This document shows, in pieces, positions 48,691 to 59,838 of a DNA stretch of 64,000 nucleotides (positions within the stretch are counted from its first letter, which is position 1; the number at the start of each line of letters is the position of its first letter). The notes below the pieces were generated by a model. That model saw only the letters and a program-made list of their open reading frames with translations, was not told where the DNA came from and searched no databases. The DNA is from Pseudonocardia sp. SCN 73-27. Its GTDB lineage: Bacteria; Actinomycetota; Actinomycetes; Mycobacteriales; Pseudonocardiaceae. The translations under genes were made by a program, and so were the position numbers. The stretch spans positions 561-64,560 of the forward strand of contig MEGH01000005.1 in assembly GCA_001725415.1 (NCBI GenBank), read 5' to 3'.

Positions 48691-49949
48691 GCGATCCGCT
48701 GGACGCCCTCCACGAACCCGTCCGCCCGGTCGATCCCGACCCGGCCTTCGCCGCGCGGCTGCGCGCCCGCCTCGAGCGTGAAGTGCTCGCCGCGCCACGC
48801 CTGCCCAGGGAGGAAGCCTTGACCAGCACGATCTCGCGTGGGGCCACGCTGGCCCTGCACTCGATCACCCCCTACATCGCTGTCCCCGACGCCGCCGCCG
48901 CGCTCGACTTCTACGTCGAGGCCTTCGGCGCGGTCCGGCGCGGCGACCCGATCGTCATGCCCGACGGCCGGATCGGGCACGCCGAGGTCGCGATCGGCGA
49001 CAGCGTGCTGATGCTCGCCGAGCAGTTCCCCGAGATGGGCATCGTCGCCCCCCGGGAGGGCGAGTCGCCCGCCTCGATGCGGCTGGAGGTCCCCGACCCG
49101 GACACCGTCGTCGACCGCGCGGTCGAGCTGGGCGCGCGCCTGGAGCGGCCCGTCTCGGACTCGCCGTACGGGCGCGGTGGTGTCGTCGTCGACCCGGCCG
49201 GGCACCGCTGGATGGTGTCGCGGGAGGCTCCTTCGGGTCGCCCGCTGCAGGTCGGCGATGTCGGCTACGCCTCGCTGTGGCGCCCCGACGTCGTGGCCGC
49301 GGAGCGGTTCTACGGCGCGGTGCTGGGCTGGACGGTCGAGGGCGACCACTCAGGGCAGGGTCGCCGGATCACCGGCACCGGCCAGCACCTGGGGATGTAC
49401 GGCGGGCAGGAGTCGTCGACGACGCTGTGCTGTTACGCCGTCCCCGACGTCGACGCGACGGTCGCGCTGGTGCGTGCCGCGGGCGGCACGGCCGAGGAGC
49501 CGACCGACGAGCCGTTCGGCCGCACCGCGTCCTGCGTCGACGACCAGGGGGTCCCGTTCGCGGTGTTCGCGCCGGAGGCGGGCTCCGCGCGGCCCGACAC
49601 CACTGCGACCGGGACGCTGACCTACCTGACGATCGAGGTGCCCGACGCCGGCCGGGCCCGGGCCTTCTACGGCACCGTGCTGGGGTGGGGGTTCCGTCCA
49701 GGGCGCGTGCCGGGAGGCTGGCACGCGGTCGCGCGGTCCGGCGACGACACCTCTCCGACGACGGGTCTGTTCGGCGGGGCCGCTGCGGCGTCGGTCGTGC
49801 CGATGTTCGTCGTGGACGACGTGGCGGCGGCGGTCGCCGCGGTCCGGGCCGCGGGCGGTACGGCCGACGATCCCGCCGAGGCGGGCTACGGCGTCTCGGC
49901 GCGGTGTACCGACGACCAGGGTGCCGCGTTCTGGGTGGTCCGGTACTGA
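48687..49949 (+). CDS. Triple VOC-domain protein with a sigma-partner N-terminus
   Basis: 420 residues. The first 40 (DPLDALHEPVRPVDPDPAFAARLRARLERE) resemble the short cytosolic tail seen in proteins co-translated with ECF sigma factors. Three VOC (glyoxalase/bleomycin-resistance) modules follow: about 50-165 (SITPYIAVPDAAAALDFY), 180-300 (ASLWRPDVVAAERFYGAVLGW) and 310-420 (YLTIEVPDAGRARAFYGTVLGW). The modules are related but differ in their metal-ligand positions. It overlaps the sigma gene by 4 bp. It may sense or detoxify a small electrophile and hold the sigma factor; this is inference. Confidence 0.82.
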   Translation: MSDPLDALHEPVRPVDPDPAFAARLRARLEREVLAAPRLPREEALTSTISRGATLALHSITPYIAVPDAAAALDFYVEAFGAVRRGDPIVMPDGRIGHAEVAIGDSVLMLAEQFPEMGIVAPREGESPASMRLEVPDPDTVVDRAVELGARLERPVSDSPYGRGGVVVDPAGHRWMVSREAPSGRPLQVGDVGYASLWRPDVVAAERFYGAVLGWTVEGDHSGQGRRITGTGQHLGMYGGQESSTTLCCYAVPDVDATVALVRAAGGTAEEPTDEPFGRTASCVDDQGVPFAVFAPEAGSARPDTTATGTLTYLTIEVPDAGRARAFYGTVLGWGFRPGRVPGGWHAVARSGDDTSPTTGLFGGAAAASVVPMFVVDDVAAAVAAVRAAGGTADDPAEAGYGVSARCTDDQGAAFWVVRY

Positions 49950-49959
49950 GGTTCGCTGT

Positions 49960-49993
49960 CCGCGGGCGCCGTCCGTCCGGGTGGCGCCCGCGG
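49960..49993 (+). terminator. Terminator after VOC gene
   Basis: Perfect 11-bp stem CCGCGGGCGCC / GGCGCCCGCGG around a 12-nt loop, 11 bp past the stop. It closes the sigma-VOC operon. Confidence 0.7.
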
Positions 49994-50328
49994 CGCGTCG
50001 GTCACGCACGGTTCATCGACGCCCGTCGGGGGGCGACTGCCGCGTGGTCCGACGTGTCCGTTCGCCCGACCAGGCCGTGGTGGACCGCTTTCTGCGGGCG
50101 GTCGATCCGCTCACCGGCGGCCCGGAGCCGCACACCGCGGCGCCGATCCCGAGGACCACGACGACGTCGTGAGCCCGTCGGCTCGCCGTCGATCGGTTCC
50201 GACCGTTCGTCGGTCCCAGCTGTCCGGGTGTCGCAGCAGGTCAGAGTTCGTCGCAGTGTGATGACCTCCGATCTCTTCACTCGAGCGGTTTCACTCTGCT
50301 GAGTGATCGCCGGGCTACGATCTGCGAC
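49994..50328. other. Intergenic stretch with no supported gene
   Basis: No reading frame here has protein-like composition or a ribosome site. AT content rises near 50230-50300 (TCAGAGTTCGTCGCAGTG, TCTTCACTCGAGCGGTTTC), where a promoter for the gene at 50329 may lie. I see no strong hairpin or known RNA. Confidence 0.4.
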
Positions 50329-50721
50329 GTGCCCGTGATGCGCGATGTCGGCGTGATCCTGTCGGAGTGGTCCGCCCGCCGGACCCTGCGCCGCATGATC
50401 GACGAGTTCGGCCTCCCCGGCCTCGTGGCCGCCCGCCGGTCCCCCGGCCTCGGCGCGGCGCTCGACCAGCACGTCGCGGCGGTCCGCGACCTGCTCGACG
50501 ACCGACCGTTCGCCCACCGCTCCTCGGTGATCACCCGGATGCCGGCCCGGGAGCTCGCGCCGCGCCTCGCCGCATACGCCCGCAGCCTGCTCGAGGAGCA
50601 GCGCCGCGGCGGCGGGGCCGTCCCGACGCCCCGGGCCGGCGAGTGGGAGCGCGCCGACTGGCTCACGCTGCGGCTGCTCGCGATCTGCCACCTCGGCCGC
50701 GAGGCCGCTCGCCGCGGCTGA
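50329..50721 (+). CDS. Small protein of unknown function
   Basis: 130 residues, Arg/Ala-rich. Two mostly helical halves: WSARRTLRRMIDEFGLPGLVAARRSPGLGAALDQHVAAV and LAPRLAAYARSLLEEQRRGG, ending RADWLTLRLLAICHLGREA. It faintly resembles the small proteins annotated as DUF6401, but I am not sure of this. GTG 50329 has only a weak ribosome site, and another in-frame ATG (50338) is possible. It stands alone between terminated operons. Confidence 0.5.
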   Translation: MPVMRDVGVILSEWSARRTLRRMIDEFGLPGLVAARRSPGLGAALDQHVAAVRDLLDDRPFAHRSSVITRMPARELAPRLAAYARSLLEEQRRGGGAVPTPRAGEWERADWLTLRLLAICHLGREAARRG

Positions 50722-51058
50722 CGGCGGCCACGCTCGACACCCCCACGCCCCGACCCGGTACAGCTGCAGGGCCGTGACGAACGCGAGCGAGAGCGCGGGC
50801 CCCTGACGGCTGGTCGGGGTGGGCACCGTCGCGGCGGGGCTGGTCAGGTCCGTCCATCGCCGAGGGGGCGGCCACGTCCGGACGACACTAGATGTGCACG
50901 TCCTCCCCCGTTCCGGTCGCGCGCCGGGCCGTGCCGCGACCGCCGGAGCCTCCGGGATGCGCCGCCCGCGTACACCTCATGTCGATCTGTGTAGACGTGT
51001 TGCCCTTGATCCACGACGTCCTTAGGCTCCGGCGGTACCCGACCGCGAGGAGTCTGCG
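50722..51058. promoter_or_regulatory. Intergenic region upstream of the nitrile operon, with inverted repeat
   Basis: No gene is supported. TACAC (50971-50975) and GTGTA (50989-50993) form a dyad 13 bp apart, 66-88 bp before the amidase start. CCTTGATCC-ACGACGTCCTTAGG follows (51004-51025), where TTGATC may be a -35. It is the probable control region of the amidase-nitrile hydratase operon. Confidence 0.35.
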
Positions 51059-52606
51059 ATGGCGGTACCACCTCCCGACCGTGATGCGCTGGCGGCGGCA
51101 GCCGCGCGCTACGGACTGAACCTCGGACCCGACGACCTCGACTCGTTCCAGCCGTTCGTCCACGGGCTGCTGGCGTCGTGGGACGCCGTCGAGGAGCTCT
51201 ACGAGCAGAGCGCCCCGACCCCGCCCGACCGCAAGTGGCACCGCCCCGAACCCGACGAGAACCCGTTCAACGCCTGGTACGTCACGACGGAGATCACCGG
51301 CGCCGACGACGGCCCCCTCGCCGGGCGCACCGTCGCCGTCAAGGACAACACCGCCGTCGCGGGCGTCCCGATGATGAACGGCTCCGCGACCGTGGAGGGC
51401 TTCGTCCCGACGCGCGACGCCACGATCGTCACCCGGCTGCTCGCCGCCGGCGCGACCATCGCCGGCAAGGCCGTCTGCGAGGACCTCTGCTTCTCCGGCG
51501 GATCGCACACCTCCCGCACCGGGCCCGTCCGCAACCCGTGGGACGAGACCCGCTCCGCGGGCGGCTCCTCGTCCGGGAGCGCCGCGCTCGTCGCCGGCGG
51601 CCGCGTCGACGTCGCCACCGGCGGCGACCAGGGCGGATCCGTGCGCATCCCGGCCGCCTACAGCGGCATCGTCGGCCACAAACCGACGTTCGGGCTCGTT
51701 CCGTACACCGGTGCGTTCCCGATCGAGCAGACGATCGACCACCTCGGTCCGATGACGCGCACGGTCGCCGACGCCGCGCTCGTCCTGAACGTGATCGCCG
51801 GCCCCGACGGGCTCGACCCGCGCCAGCCCGCGGGCCTCGTCCCCGACGACTACGTCGGCGCGCTCTCCCAGTCCGCCGCGGGGCTGCGCGTCGGCATCGT
51901 CACCGAGGGATTCGGACACGCCAACTCCGCCCCGGGCGTGGACGACACGGTGCGCGCCGCGGCGGTGAGCCTGCGCGACGCGGGCCTGACCGTCGAGGAC
52001 GTCTCCGTGCCGTGGCACCTGCACGGCGCCCGGATCTGGGACGTCATCGCCACCGAGGGTGCGGCCGCCCAGATGGTCGAGGGCAACGGCTACGGCATGA
52101 ACTGGCAGGGCGAGTACGACCCGGAGCTCGTCGCCCACTACGGCAAGCAGTGGCGCGCGAACCCCGACGAGTTCTCCGAGACCGTCAAGTTCGTGCTCCT
52201 CACGGGCGGCTACGGCCTCACCACGCATTACGGCAGGCACTACGCGATGGCCCGCAACCTCGCGCTCCAGCTGCGCAAGGCCTACGACGAGGCGCTCGAC
52301 CGCTACGACGTCCTCGTCATGCCGACGCTGCCGCTCACCGCGTCGACCATCCCCGCCGACGACGCCCCGCGCGAGGAGGTCATCCCCCGCGCGCTGGAGA
52401 TGATCGCCAACACGTGCGTCACCGACGTGACCGGTCACCCCGCGACGTCCGTGCCGGCCGGCCTCTCCGGCGGCATGCCCGTCGGGATGATGATCATCGG
52501 CCGGCACTTCGAGGACTCGACGCCGCTGCGCGTCGCCCACACGTTCGAACAGGCCGTCGGGGGCTTCCCGGCACCCGCGGCCGCGATCTCCGGGAGCCAG
52601 GCATGA
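51059..52606 (+). CDS. Amidase (nitrile hydratase-linked, amidase signature family)
   Basis: 515 residues. The Ser-cisSer-Lys triad is K95 (VAVKDN), S170 ([10 protein letters not shown]) and S194 ([10 protein letters not shown]), one residue below the numbering (96/171/195) of the rhodococcal enantioselective amidase. It hydrolyses the amide that nitrile hydratase makes to the free acid and ammonia. ATG 51059 follows GAGGAG by about 6 nt. Its stop overlaps the nitrile hydratase beta gene by 4 bp. Order amidase-beta-alpha-accessory is common in Rhodococcus and relatives. Confidence 0.93.
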   Translation: MAVPPPDRDALAAAAARYGLNLGPDDLDSFQPFVHGLLASWDAVEELYEQSAPTPPDRKWHRPEPDENPFNAWYVTTEITGADDGPLAGRTVAVKDNTAVAGVPMMNGSATVEGFVPTRDATIVTRLLAAGATIAGKAVCEDLCFSGGSHTSRTGPVRNPWDETRSAGGSSSGSAALVAGGRVDVATGGDQGGSVRIPAAYSGIVGHKPTFGLVPYTGAFPIEQTIDHLGPMTRTVADAALVLNVIAGPDGLDPRQPAGLVPDDYVGALSQSAAGLRVGIVTEGFGHANSAPGVDDTVRAAAVSLRDAGLTVEDVSVPWHLHGARIWDVIATEGAAAQMVEGNGYGMNWQGEYDPELVAHYGKQWRANPDEFSETVKFVLLTGGYGLTTHYGRHYAMARNLALQLRKAYDEALDRYDVLVMPTLPLTASTIPADDAPREEVIPRALEMIANTCVTDVTGHPATSVPAGLSGGMPVGMMIIGRHFEDSTPLRVAHTFEQAVGGFPAPAAAISGSQA

Positions 52607-53307
52607 ACGGCGTGCACGACCTCGGGGGGACCGACGGCCTCGGCCCGGTCCCGGTCGAGAAGGACGAACCCATCTGGCACGCCGACTGGGAACGCGCTGC
52701 GTTCGGCATGTTCTCGATGCCGTTCCGCGCCGGCTTCTTCGGCGTCGACCAGTTCCGCTACGGCATCGAGCAGATGCACCCGGCGGTCTATCTGCTCTCG
52801 CCGTACTACGAGCACTGGATGCACGCCGCCGAGCACTACGGCGTCGAGAAGGGCGTCCTCGACCCGGCCGACATCGAGGAGCGCACCAGGTACTACCTGG
52901 AGAACCCCGACGCCCCGCTGCCGCAGCGCTCGGACCCCGAGCTGCTGGAGTTCGTCAACGCCGTCGTCTCCGCGGGCGCCCCCGCCGGGCGCGAGTCCGA
53001 CAAGAAGGCCGCGTTCGCCGTCGGCGACCGGGTCACCGTCATCGACTCCAGCCCGTACGGGCACACCCGCCGCGCCCGCTACATCCGCGGCCGCACCGGG
53101 GAGGTCGTGCTGGCCCACGGCACGTTCATCTATCCGGACAGCGCGGGCAACGGTCACGGCGACGCACCCGAGCACGTCTACACCGTGCGGTTCACCAACT
53201 CCGAGCTGTGGGGCGACGAGGCCGCCGAGCCGAACGGGTTCGTCTACTTCGACGTCTGGGAGCCCTACATCGTCCCGGCCGCCGGCACCGAGGGGAGCGC
53301 AGCATGA
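52603..53307 (+). CDS. Nitrile hydratase beta subunit
   Basis: 234 residues. The N-terminal [17 protein letters not shown] is diagnostic for the family; RTRYYLENP, the FAVGDRVTV and [13 protein letters not shown] segments of the C-terminal SH3-like barrel and FDVWEPYI complete it. It forms the heterotetramer with the alpha subunit and supplies the Arg residues that contact the modified Cys ligands. ATG 52603 overlaps the amidase stop (ATGA). The alpha subunit gene starts 4 bp before its stop. Confidence 0.95.
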   Translation: MNGVHDLGGTDGLGPVPVEKDEPIWHADWERAAFGMFSMPFRAGFFGVDQFRYGIEQMHPAVYLLSPYYEHWMHAAEHYGVEKGVLDPADIEERTRYYLENPDAPLPQRSDPELLEFVNAVVSAGAPAGRESDKKAAFAVGDRVTVIDSSPYGHTRRARYIRGRTGEVVLAHGTFIYPDSAGNGHGDAPEHVYTVRFTNSELWGDEAAEPNGFVYFDVWEPYIVPAAGTEGSAA

Positions 53308-53918
53308 GCAGCACGCCGATCCAGCCGCCGTCCATCCGCACCCAGGAGGAGATCGCCGCACGGGTCAAGGCGCTCGAAGCGATCATGATCGAGAAGGGGA
53401 TCATGACCACCGAGGCCGTCGACCGGCTCACCGAGATCTACGAGAAGGAGGTCGGCCCGCAGCTGGGCGCGGCCGTCGTCGCGAAGGCGTGGACCGACCC
53501 GGAGTTCAAGGAACGCCTGCTGAGCGACGGCACCGGGACCTGCCGCGAGCTGGGCATCGGTGGCCTGCAGGGCGAGGACATGGTCGTCGTCGAGAACACC
53601 GAGACGGTGCACAACGTGATCGTCTGCACGTTGTGCTCCTGCTACCCGTGGCCGGTCCTCGGGCTGCCGCCCAACTGGTACAAGGGCCCCGAGTACCGGG
53701 CACGGATCGTGCGCGAGCCCCGCAAGGTGCTGCGCGACGACTTCGGTCTCGACCTGCCCGACTCCGTCGAGGTACGGGTGTGGGACTCGTCGTCGGAGAT
53801 GCGGTATTGGGTGCTGCCGCGTCGCCCCGAGGGCACCGACGGCATGTCCGAGCGGGCGCTGGCGGGCATCGTCACGCGCGACTCGATGATCGGCACCGGG
53901 GTGGTGCCCGCACCGTGA
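53304..53918 (+). CDS. Nitrile hydratase alpha subunit, cobalt type
   Basis: 204 residues. The metal-binding loop is C108-T-L-C-S-C113 in [10 protein letters not shown]; Thr at the second position marks the cobalt form, Ser would mark iron. The two inner Cys are normally oxidised to sulfinic and sulfenic acids. It hydrates nitriles to amides. The Tyr after the loop (CSCY) is typical of one cobalt subgroup. ATG 53304 overlaps the beta stop. The accessory gene follows with another 4-bp overlap. No cobalt transporter gene is in the operon. Confidence 0.95.
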   Translation: MSSTPIQPPSIRTQEEIAARVKALEAIMIEKGIMTTEAVDRLTEIYEKEVGPQLGAAVVAKAWTDPEFKERLLSDGTGTCRELGIGGLQGEDMVVVENTETVHNVIVCTLCSCYPWPVLGLPPNWYKGPEYRARIVREPRKVLRDDFGLDLPDSVEVRVWDSSSEMRYWVLPRRPEGTDGMSERALAGIVTRDSMIGTGVVPAP

Positions 53919-54331
53919 CGGGTTTCCGGCCCGACGCGACGGAGCTCGGCGACGCGAGGCGTCGCGTCGAGGCGCTGGTCGCCGAGCTACCGGCGCGGCC
54001 GGGGGACGAGTCGTTCGACGAGCCGTGGGAGCTGCGGGCCTTCGCGATGGCCGTCGCGGCGTACCACAACGGACAGTACGAGTGGTCTGAGTTCCAGCTG
54101 TCGCTGATCGAGTCGATCCGGCGCTGGGAGGCCGAGGGTGGCGACGCCGAGTCGGCACCGTGGTCCTACTACGAGCACTGGCTGACCGCGTTGGAGACGG
54201 TGCTGGCCGGCAACGGTGTCCTGTCCGACGCCCTGCTCGACGACCGCACCCGCGAGATCCTCGCGACGCCGCGGGCGAAGAACCACCACGAGCCCCACTA
54301 CGAGCCTGTGGCGATCGACCCGGCCCGCTGA
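53915..54331 (+). CDS. Nitrile hydratase accessory (activator) protein
   Basis: 138 residues, similar to the beta-subunit N-terminal half: [39 protein letters not shown] and [22 protein letters not shown], the set seen in the small metallochaperone (NhlE/P14K-like) that loads cobalt into the alpha subunit. GTG 53915 overlaps the alpha stop. The C-terminus ends with a His-rich [11 protein letters not shown] segment, which may hold cobalt transiently. It is the last gene of the operon; palindrome copy 5 lies 2 bp after the stop. Confidence 0.9.
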   Translation: MTGFRPDATELGDARRRVEALVAELPARPGDESFDEPWELRAFAMAVAAYHNGQYEWSEFQLSLIESIRRWEAEGGDAESAPWSYYEHWLTALETVLAGNGVLSDALLDDRTREILATPRAKNHHEPHYEPVAIDPAR

Positions 54332-54333
54332 CC

Positions 54334-54375
54334 CGTGAGTGGCATTACCGGCCATGGCCGGTAATGCCACTCACG
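54334..54375. terminator. 40-bp perfect palindrome, copy 5
   Basis: GTGAGTGGCATTACCGGC, CATG, GCCGGTAATGCCACTCAC, fully self-complementary, with one more C-G pair outside. It sits between the convergent nitrile operon and the TPP enzyme gene (whose stop is 2 bp away) and can terminate both. Confidence 0.8.
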
Positions 54376-54376
54376 A

Positions 54377-56113
54377 CTACATCGAGATCGATCCCTTGCG
54401 GAAGTCGCTGCGCCCCAGGCGGACGTCGACGAGCACGGGGCCGTCGGTCGCCTTCGCCTTGGCCAGCGCGGCCGGCAGCTCGGCGACGTCGTCGACGTGC
54501 AGGCCGGTCGCGCCGAACCCGGCCGCGACCAGGTCGTAGCGGGTGTGGGCGAGCACGGTGCCGACGTCGTCACGCAACAGCTCGACCTGCTCGCGCGCGA
54601 TCTGCGACCACGCCGCGTCGTTGCCGACGACCGCGACCACCGGGATGCCGTGCCGGACGAACGTGTCGAGCTCCGACAGCGAGTAGCCCACGGACCCGTC
54701 GCCGAACACGATCCACAGTGGAGCGTCGGGGTGCACGGTGGCCGCGCCCAGCGCGAACCCCGCGCCGACGCCGAGCGTGCCGAAGACGCCCGGGTCGAGC
54801 CAGCGCAGCGGGCCGTCGGGACGCAGCACGTACGACGCGGTCGCGACGATGTCGCCGCCGTCGCCGACGACGATCGCGCCCGGCGGCAGCGCGGCCGCGA
54901 GCTCCTGGCACATCCGCACCGGGTTCAGGCCGTCCGCGGCGGGGACCTCGGCCTGGGCGGCGATGTCGGCCTCGCGGGCGTCGTCGCGGCCGCGGACGAC
55001 GTCGCACCACTCCGGCCAGCGCGGCGGCGCGGCGTCGGCGTCGCGGGTGGGCAGGGCGGCGGCGATCCCCGCGAGCGCGAGCGCGGCGTCGCCGAGGATC
55101 GCGACGTCGGGACGGCGGTTGCGGCGCAGGTCGGCGCTGCTGCGGTTGGCGGACACCAGCGTGGCGCCGCGACGGACGTGGTTGCCGTAGTCGAGCCGGA
55201 AGTCGGCGGGCACCCCGGCGAGGACGACGAGGTCGGCGGCCTTGAGGCTGTCGCGGCGCTTGTGCCTGGCCTGTAATGGATGGTCGGCGCCGAGCAGTCC
55301 GCGCGCGGTTCCCGACAGGTAGACCGGCGCACCGATCCGCTCCAGGGCGGGGACGAGCCGTTCCGCCGCACCCGGCGACACCATCGCCTGGCTGCCGACG
55401 AGGATCACCGGCCGCTTGGCCTTGCCCAGCGCGGTCGCGGCGGCGTTGACGCGGTCGGGCGCGGGGATGGGGGCGGGGACGTCGACCATCGGCCCGGGGG
55501 TGTTGCGGCCGGCCCCGCGGAACATGCGCGCGACGCGGGCCTTCAGGTAGGTCTGGACGACACGCTCCCCCAGCGAGCGCCCGGACCGTGCGGCGCCGTA
55601 CCACTGGCGGACGACGACCTCGTCGTAGAGCAGGTCGATCGGCAGCTCCACGAACACCGGGCCGGGTACGCCGGACCGTGCGATCCGGAACGCCTCCTCG
55701 ACCGCCGGGCCGATCTCCCGGACCCGGCGCACGGCGTACGCCCACTTGACGTGGGGGCGGATCAACGCCATCTGGTCGATGTCCTGCAACGCGCCGCGGC
55801 CCTGCAGCACCGTCGGCGCCGCGCCGCCGAGCAGCACGACCGGCGACTGGGCGAGCTGCGCGTTCTTCACCGCCGTCACCGTGTTGGTCAGTCCTGGGCC
55901 GGCGGTCACGGCCGCGACTCCGGGCCGGCCCGTCAGCCGGGCGACCGCGTCGGCCGCGAAGACCGCCGTCGCCTCGTGCCGGGTGTCGACGATCCGGATG
56001 CCGCGTGCCTTGGCGCCCACGAGGATCGGTGAGATGTGCCCGCCGCACAGGGTGAACAGGGCGTGCACGCCCTGCGCGCTGAGGACCTCGGCGACCTGAT
56101 CGCCTCCGTGCAC
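54377..56113 (-). CDS. Thiamine-diphosphate-dependent acetolactate synthase-like enzyme
   Basis: 578 residues in the usual three domains. The TPP-pyrimidine N-domain has the catalytic Glu in [14 protein letters not shown], and GPGLTN; a central domain has [14 protein letters not shown]; the TPP-phosphate domain has [15 protein letters not shown] followed by GNDAAW, the DG...N metal motif. This family includes acetolactate synthase, oxalyl-CoA decarboxylase, 2-hydroxyacyl-CoA lyase and ILVBL-like lyases. A missing acetolactate regulatory subunit suggests a lyase or decarboxylase. GTG 56113 is preceded by GGGAG. It converges with the nitrile operon. Confidence 0.86.
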   Translation of the reverse strand: MHGGDQVAEVLSAQGVHALFTLCGGHISPILVGAKARGIRIVDTRHEATAVFAADAVARLTGRPGVAAVTAGPGLTNTVTAVKNAQLAQSPVVLLGGAAPTVLQGRGALQDIDQMALIRPHVKWAYAVRRVREIGPAVEEAFRIARSGVPGPVFVELPIDLLYDEVVVRQWYGAARSGRSLGERVVQTYLKARVARMFRGAGRNTPGPMVDVPAPIPAPDRVNAAATALGKAKRPVILVGSQAMVSPGAAERLVPALERIGAPVYLSGTARGLLGADHPLQARHKRRDSLKAADLVVLAGVPADFRLDYGNHVRRGATLVSANRSSADLRRNRRPDVAILGDAALALAGIAAALPTRDADAAPPRWPEWCDVVRGRDDAREADIAAQAEVPAADGLNPVRMCQELAAALPPGAIVVGDGGDIVATASYVLRPDGPLRWLDPGVFGTLGVGAGFALGAATVHPDAPLWIVFGDGSVGYSLSELDTFVRHGIPVVAVVGNDAAWSQIAREQVELLRDDVGTVLAHTRYDLVAAGFGATGLHVDDVAELPAALAKAKATDGPVLVDVRLGRSDFRKGSISM

Positions 56114-56231
56114 CGTCCGCTCCCCTCGCCTGCGAGTACCCCTGACCAGCCTACGAGCGTCTTGGCGTGCTGCCGAGTCCGTCGGTCGCCGGTTCGTCCC
56201 TTTCGTCGCAGCGACCGGCGCGGAACGCACC

Positions 56232-56292
56232 GCCGAGTGCGACCCGGGACTGGTTCGATCATGGTCGGGACCAGCGCCACGTCGAACTCGGC
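56232..56292 (-). terminator. Hairpin repeat, copy 1 of a two-copy family
   Basis: Minus strand: GCCGAGTTCGAC ... GTCGCACTCGGC (11 of 12 pairs) with TCCCGACCATGATCGAA inside the loop. It lies 15 bp past the stop of the FAD dehydrogenase. A second copy is at 60060-60118. Confidence 0.6.
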
Positions 56293-56307
56293 GCAAGTCC
56301 GTCGGGC

Positions 56308-57978
<1,671 letters not shown>

Positions 57979-58152
57979 GGGCCGAGGATGCCAGCCCACC
58001 GGATCTCCTGGCCGCGCCACGCCCGTAGGGTGGATGGTGGCCGCGACCGGCGAGGGTGGAGCACCACCGGGGAGCGGCCGACCGCACGTCCTTCGGAGCG
58101 TCGACCGCCTGGGTGCCCCGGCCCGTCCCGACCGCCGACCGTGAGGATCCGC

Positions 58153-59304
58153 ATGCTCCTGCGCTACGGCACCAACCCCCACCAGCAGCCCGCCACCGCC
58201 GAGTTCCTCGACCCGGCCCGCCCGCCACTGCGCGTGCTGTCCGGCGAACCGTCGTTCGTCAACATGCTCGACGCCCTGACCGGCTGGGCACTGGTCCGCG
58301 AGGCGGCCGCCGCGTGCGGTGCGCCGGTTGCGGCGTCGATGAAGCACGTGTCACCCGCCGGGGTGGCGCTCGCCGGGCGGGTCGACGAGGTCGCGGCCGA
58401 GACGTTCGGGCTCGATGCCGCGTCGGTCGGCCCGGTGACGAGCGCCTACGTCCGGGCCCGCGACGCCGATCCCCGCGCCTCGTTCGGCGACATGATCGCC
58501 GTCTCCGAGCCCGTCGACGCCGAACTGGCCGACCTGGTCCGGCGCCTCACCAGCGACGGGATCATCGCGCCCGGCTACGCGCCCGGGACCGTGGAGACGT
58601 TGGCGGCCAAGAAGGAGGGCCGTTTCCTCGTGCTGGAGGCCGACCCGTCGGTGGCGCCGCCCGAGCGGGAGGCCCGTGAGATCGGCGGGGTCCGGCTCGA
58701 GCAGCCACGCGACGCCGAACCGCTCACCGCGGACCTGCTCACCCGGTCCGCACCCGCGCTCGCCCCGCGCGCCGTGACCGACCTGCTGCTGGGCCTGATC
58801 GCCATGCGCCACACCGAGTCCAACGCCGTCGCCTACCTGCGTGACGGGATGGCACTGGGCATCGGGGCGGGTCAGCAGTCGAGGATCGACTGCACGCGGC
58901 TGGCGGGGACCAAGGCCGACAACTGGTGGCTGCGCCGGCACCCGGCAGTGCGGTCGATGACGTTCGTCGAGGGTCTGTCGGCGACGGAGCGGACGAACTG
59001 GCGGCTGCGCGTCGTCGAGGGCGATCTCGATCCCCGGGAGACGGCGATGCTGTCGGCGGCCACCCGCGGGTTCACGTTGTTCACGGCGCGGGAGCGGACG
59101 TCATGGATCGGGCGGCTCGACGAGGTCGCGTTCGTCTCCGACGGGGCGATCCCGTTCCGGGACAACGTCGACCAGGCCGCGCGGCACGGGGTGCGCCACC
59201 TCGCGGAGCCGGGCGGCTCGACCCGTTCGCCCGACGTCGCCGCGGCGTGCCGCGAGCACCGGATCACCCGCATCTGCGACGTCCCACGACTGTTCCGACA
59301 CTGA
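58153..59304 (+). CDS. Stand-alone AICAR transformylase-like protein (PurH C-terminal domain only)
   Basis: 383 residues matching the formyltransferase part of PurH. It begins [16 protein letters not shown], the usual start of that domain; [10 protein letters not shown] holds the catalytic Lys-His (the family has KHxNPxG, so Asn is Ser here); [27 protein letters not shown] and [21 protein letters not shown] are the substrate and folate contacts. The N-terminal IMP cyclohydrolase (MGS) domain is missing: full PurH is about 520 residues. It could catalyse the same formyl transfer without cyclisation or have another role. ATG 58153 follows AGGA. It is a single gene. Confidence 0.85.
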   Translation: MLLRYGTNPHQQPATAEFLDPARPPLRVLSGEPSFVNMLDALTGWALVREAAAACGAPVAASMKHVSPAGVALAGRVDEVAAETFGLDAASVGPVTSAYVRARDADPRASFGDMIAVSEPVDAELADLVRRLTSDGIIAPGYAPGTVETLAAKKEGRFLVLEADPSVAPPEREAREIGGVRLEQPRDAEPLTADLLTRSAPALAPRAVTDLLLGLIAMRHTESNAVAYLRDGMALGIGAGQQSRIDCTRLAGTKADNWWLRRHPAVRSMTFVEGLSATERTNWRLRVVEGDLDPRETAMLSAATRGFTLFTARERTSWIGRLDEVAFVSDGAIPFRDNVDQAARHGVRHLAEPGGSTRSPDVAAACREHRITRICDVPRLFRH

Positions 59305-59318
59305 CGACGCATCCGCGC

Positions 59319-59335
59319 ATCGATTGACAATCGAT
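59319..59335 (+). promoter_or_regulatory. Dyad over a -35 element, DUF2975/HTH promoter
   Basis: ATCGATT-GAC-AATCGAT is a perfect inverted repeat with 7-bp arms, and the -35-like TTGACA (59324-59329) lies inside it. This suits autorepression by the small HTH protein encoded at 59838. The -10 is not clear. Confidence 0.45.
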
Positions 59336-59358
59336 AGATTTTCCTCGAAACTCGATCC

Positions 59359-59838
59359 ATGATGATCGAGCGTCGAGCGATACCCGCGCTCCGGGTGTTC
59401 CTCGTGGTGCTGTTTGCCGTCCTCCTCGTCTTCCAGTTCCTGTCGCTGCCCGGCAGCTTCCGGTACATGGCCGAGCAGAACCCGGACGACGCCCCGCTGC
59501 GCTGGCCGGCGACGATCATCGCCGGGTTCTGGGTGCTGTGCGTGCAGGTCGTGATCGTCGCGACCTGGCAGCTGCTCACCCGCGTCAGGCAGGACCGCAT
59601 CTTCAGCGAGAGCTCGCTGCGCTGGGTCGACGTGATCGTCGGGGCGATCGGTGCGGGCTGGCTCGTGCTCGTCGCGGTCGACGTCTTCGTCCTCACCCAG
59701 GCCGACGACCCCGGCATGCCCATGCTCCTGCTGCTGCTCACCGCGGGCGTCACCGTCTTCGGCCTGCTGGTGGTGGTGCTGCGCGCCCTGCTGCGTCAGG
59801 CCACGACGCTGCGCACCGACCTCGACGCGGTGATCTGA
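59359..59838 (+). CDS. DUF2975-family membrane protein
   Basis: 159 residues with four membrane helices (LRVFLVVLFAVLLVFQFL, ATIIAGFWVLCVQVVIVA, VDVIVGAIGAGWLVLVAVDV, MLLLLLTAGVTVFGLLVVVL). The loop RQDRIFSESSLRWVD between helices 2 and 3 is typical of DUF2975. Members are always paired with a small HTH repressor, as here, through a 1-bp overlap (TGATG). The function is unknown, presumably membrane stress related. ATG 59359 is very close to the promoter dyad. Confidence 0.87.
   Translation: MMIERRAIPALRVFLVVLFAVLLVFQFLSLPGSFRYMAEQNPDDAPLRWPATIIAGFWVLCVQVVIVATWQLLTRVRQDRIFSESSLRWVDVIVGAIGAGWLVLVAVDVFVLTQADDPGMPMLLLLLTAGVTVFGLLVVVLRALLRQATTLRTDLDAVI

Noticed and set aside
49921-50172. Open frame continuing past the VOC gene on the plus strand
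   Set aside because: No ribosome site, Arg-rich composition, and it crosses the strong terminator at 49960-49993.
50885-50905. Possible eighth operator (GACACTAG near 50884) before the amidase
   Set aside because: Only the CTAG and a few flanking bases match; the CGTYAG and TCACG halves are missing.
51010-51030. ACGTCCTTAGG upstream of the amidase as a regulon site
   Set aside because: Resembles half of the core but lacks the second half and the CGCCG tail.
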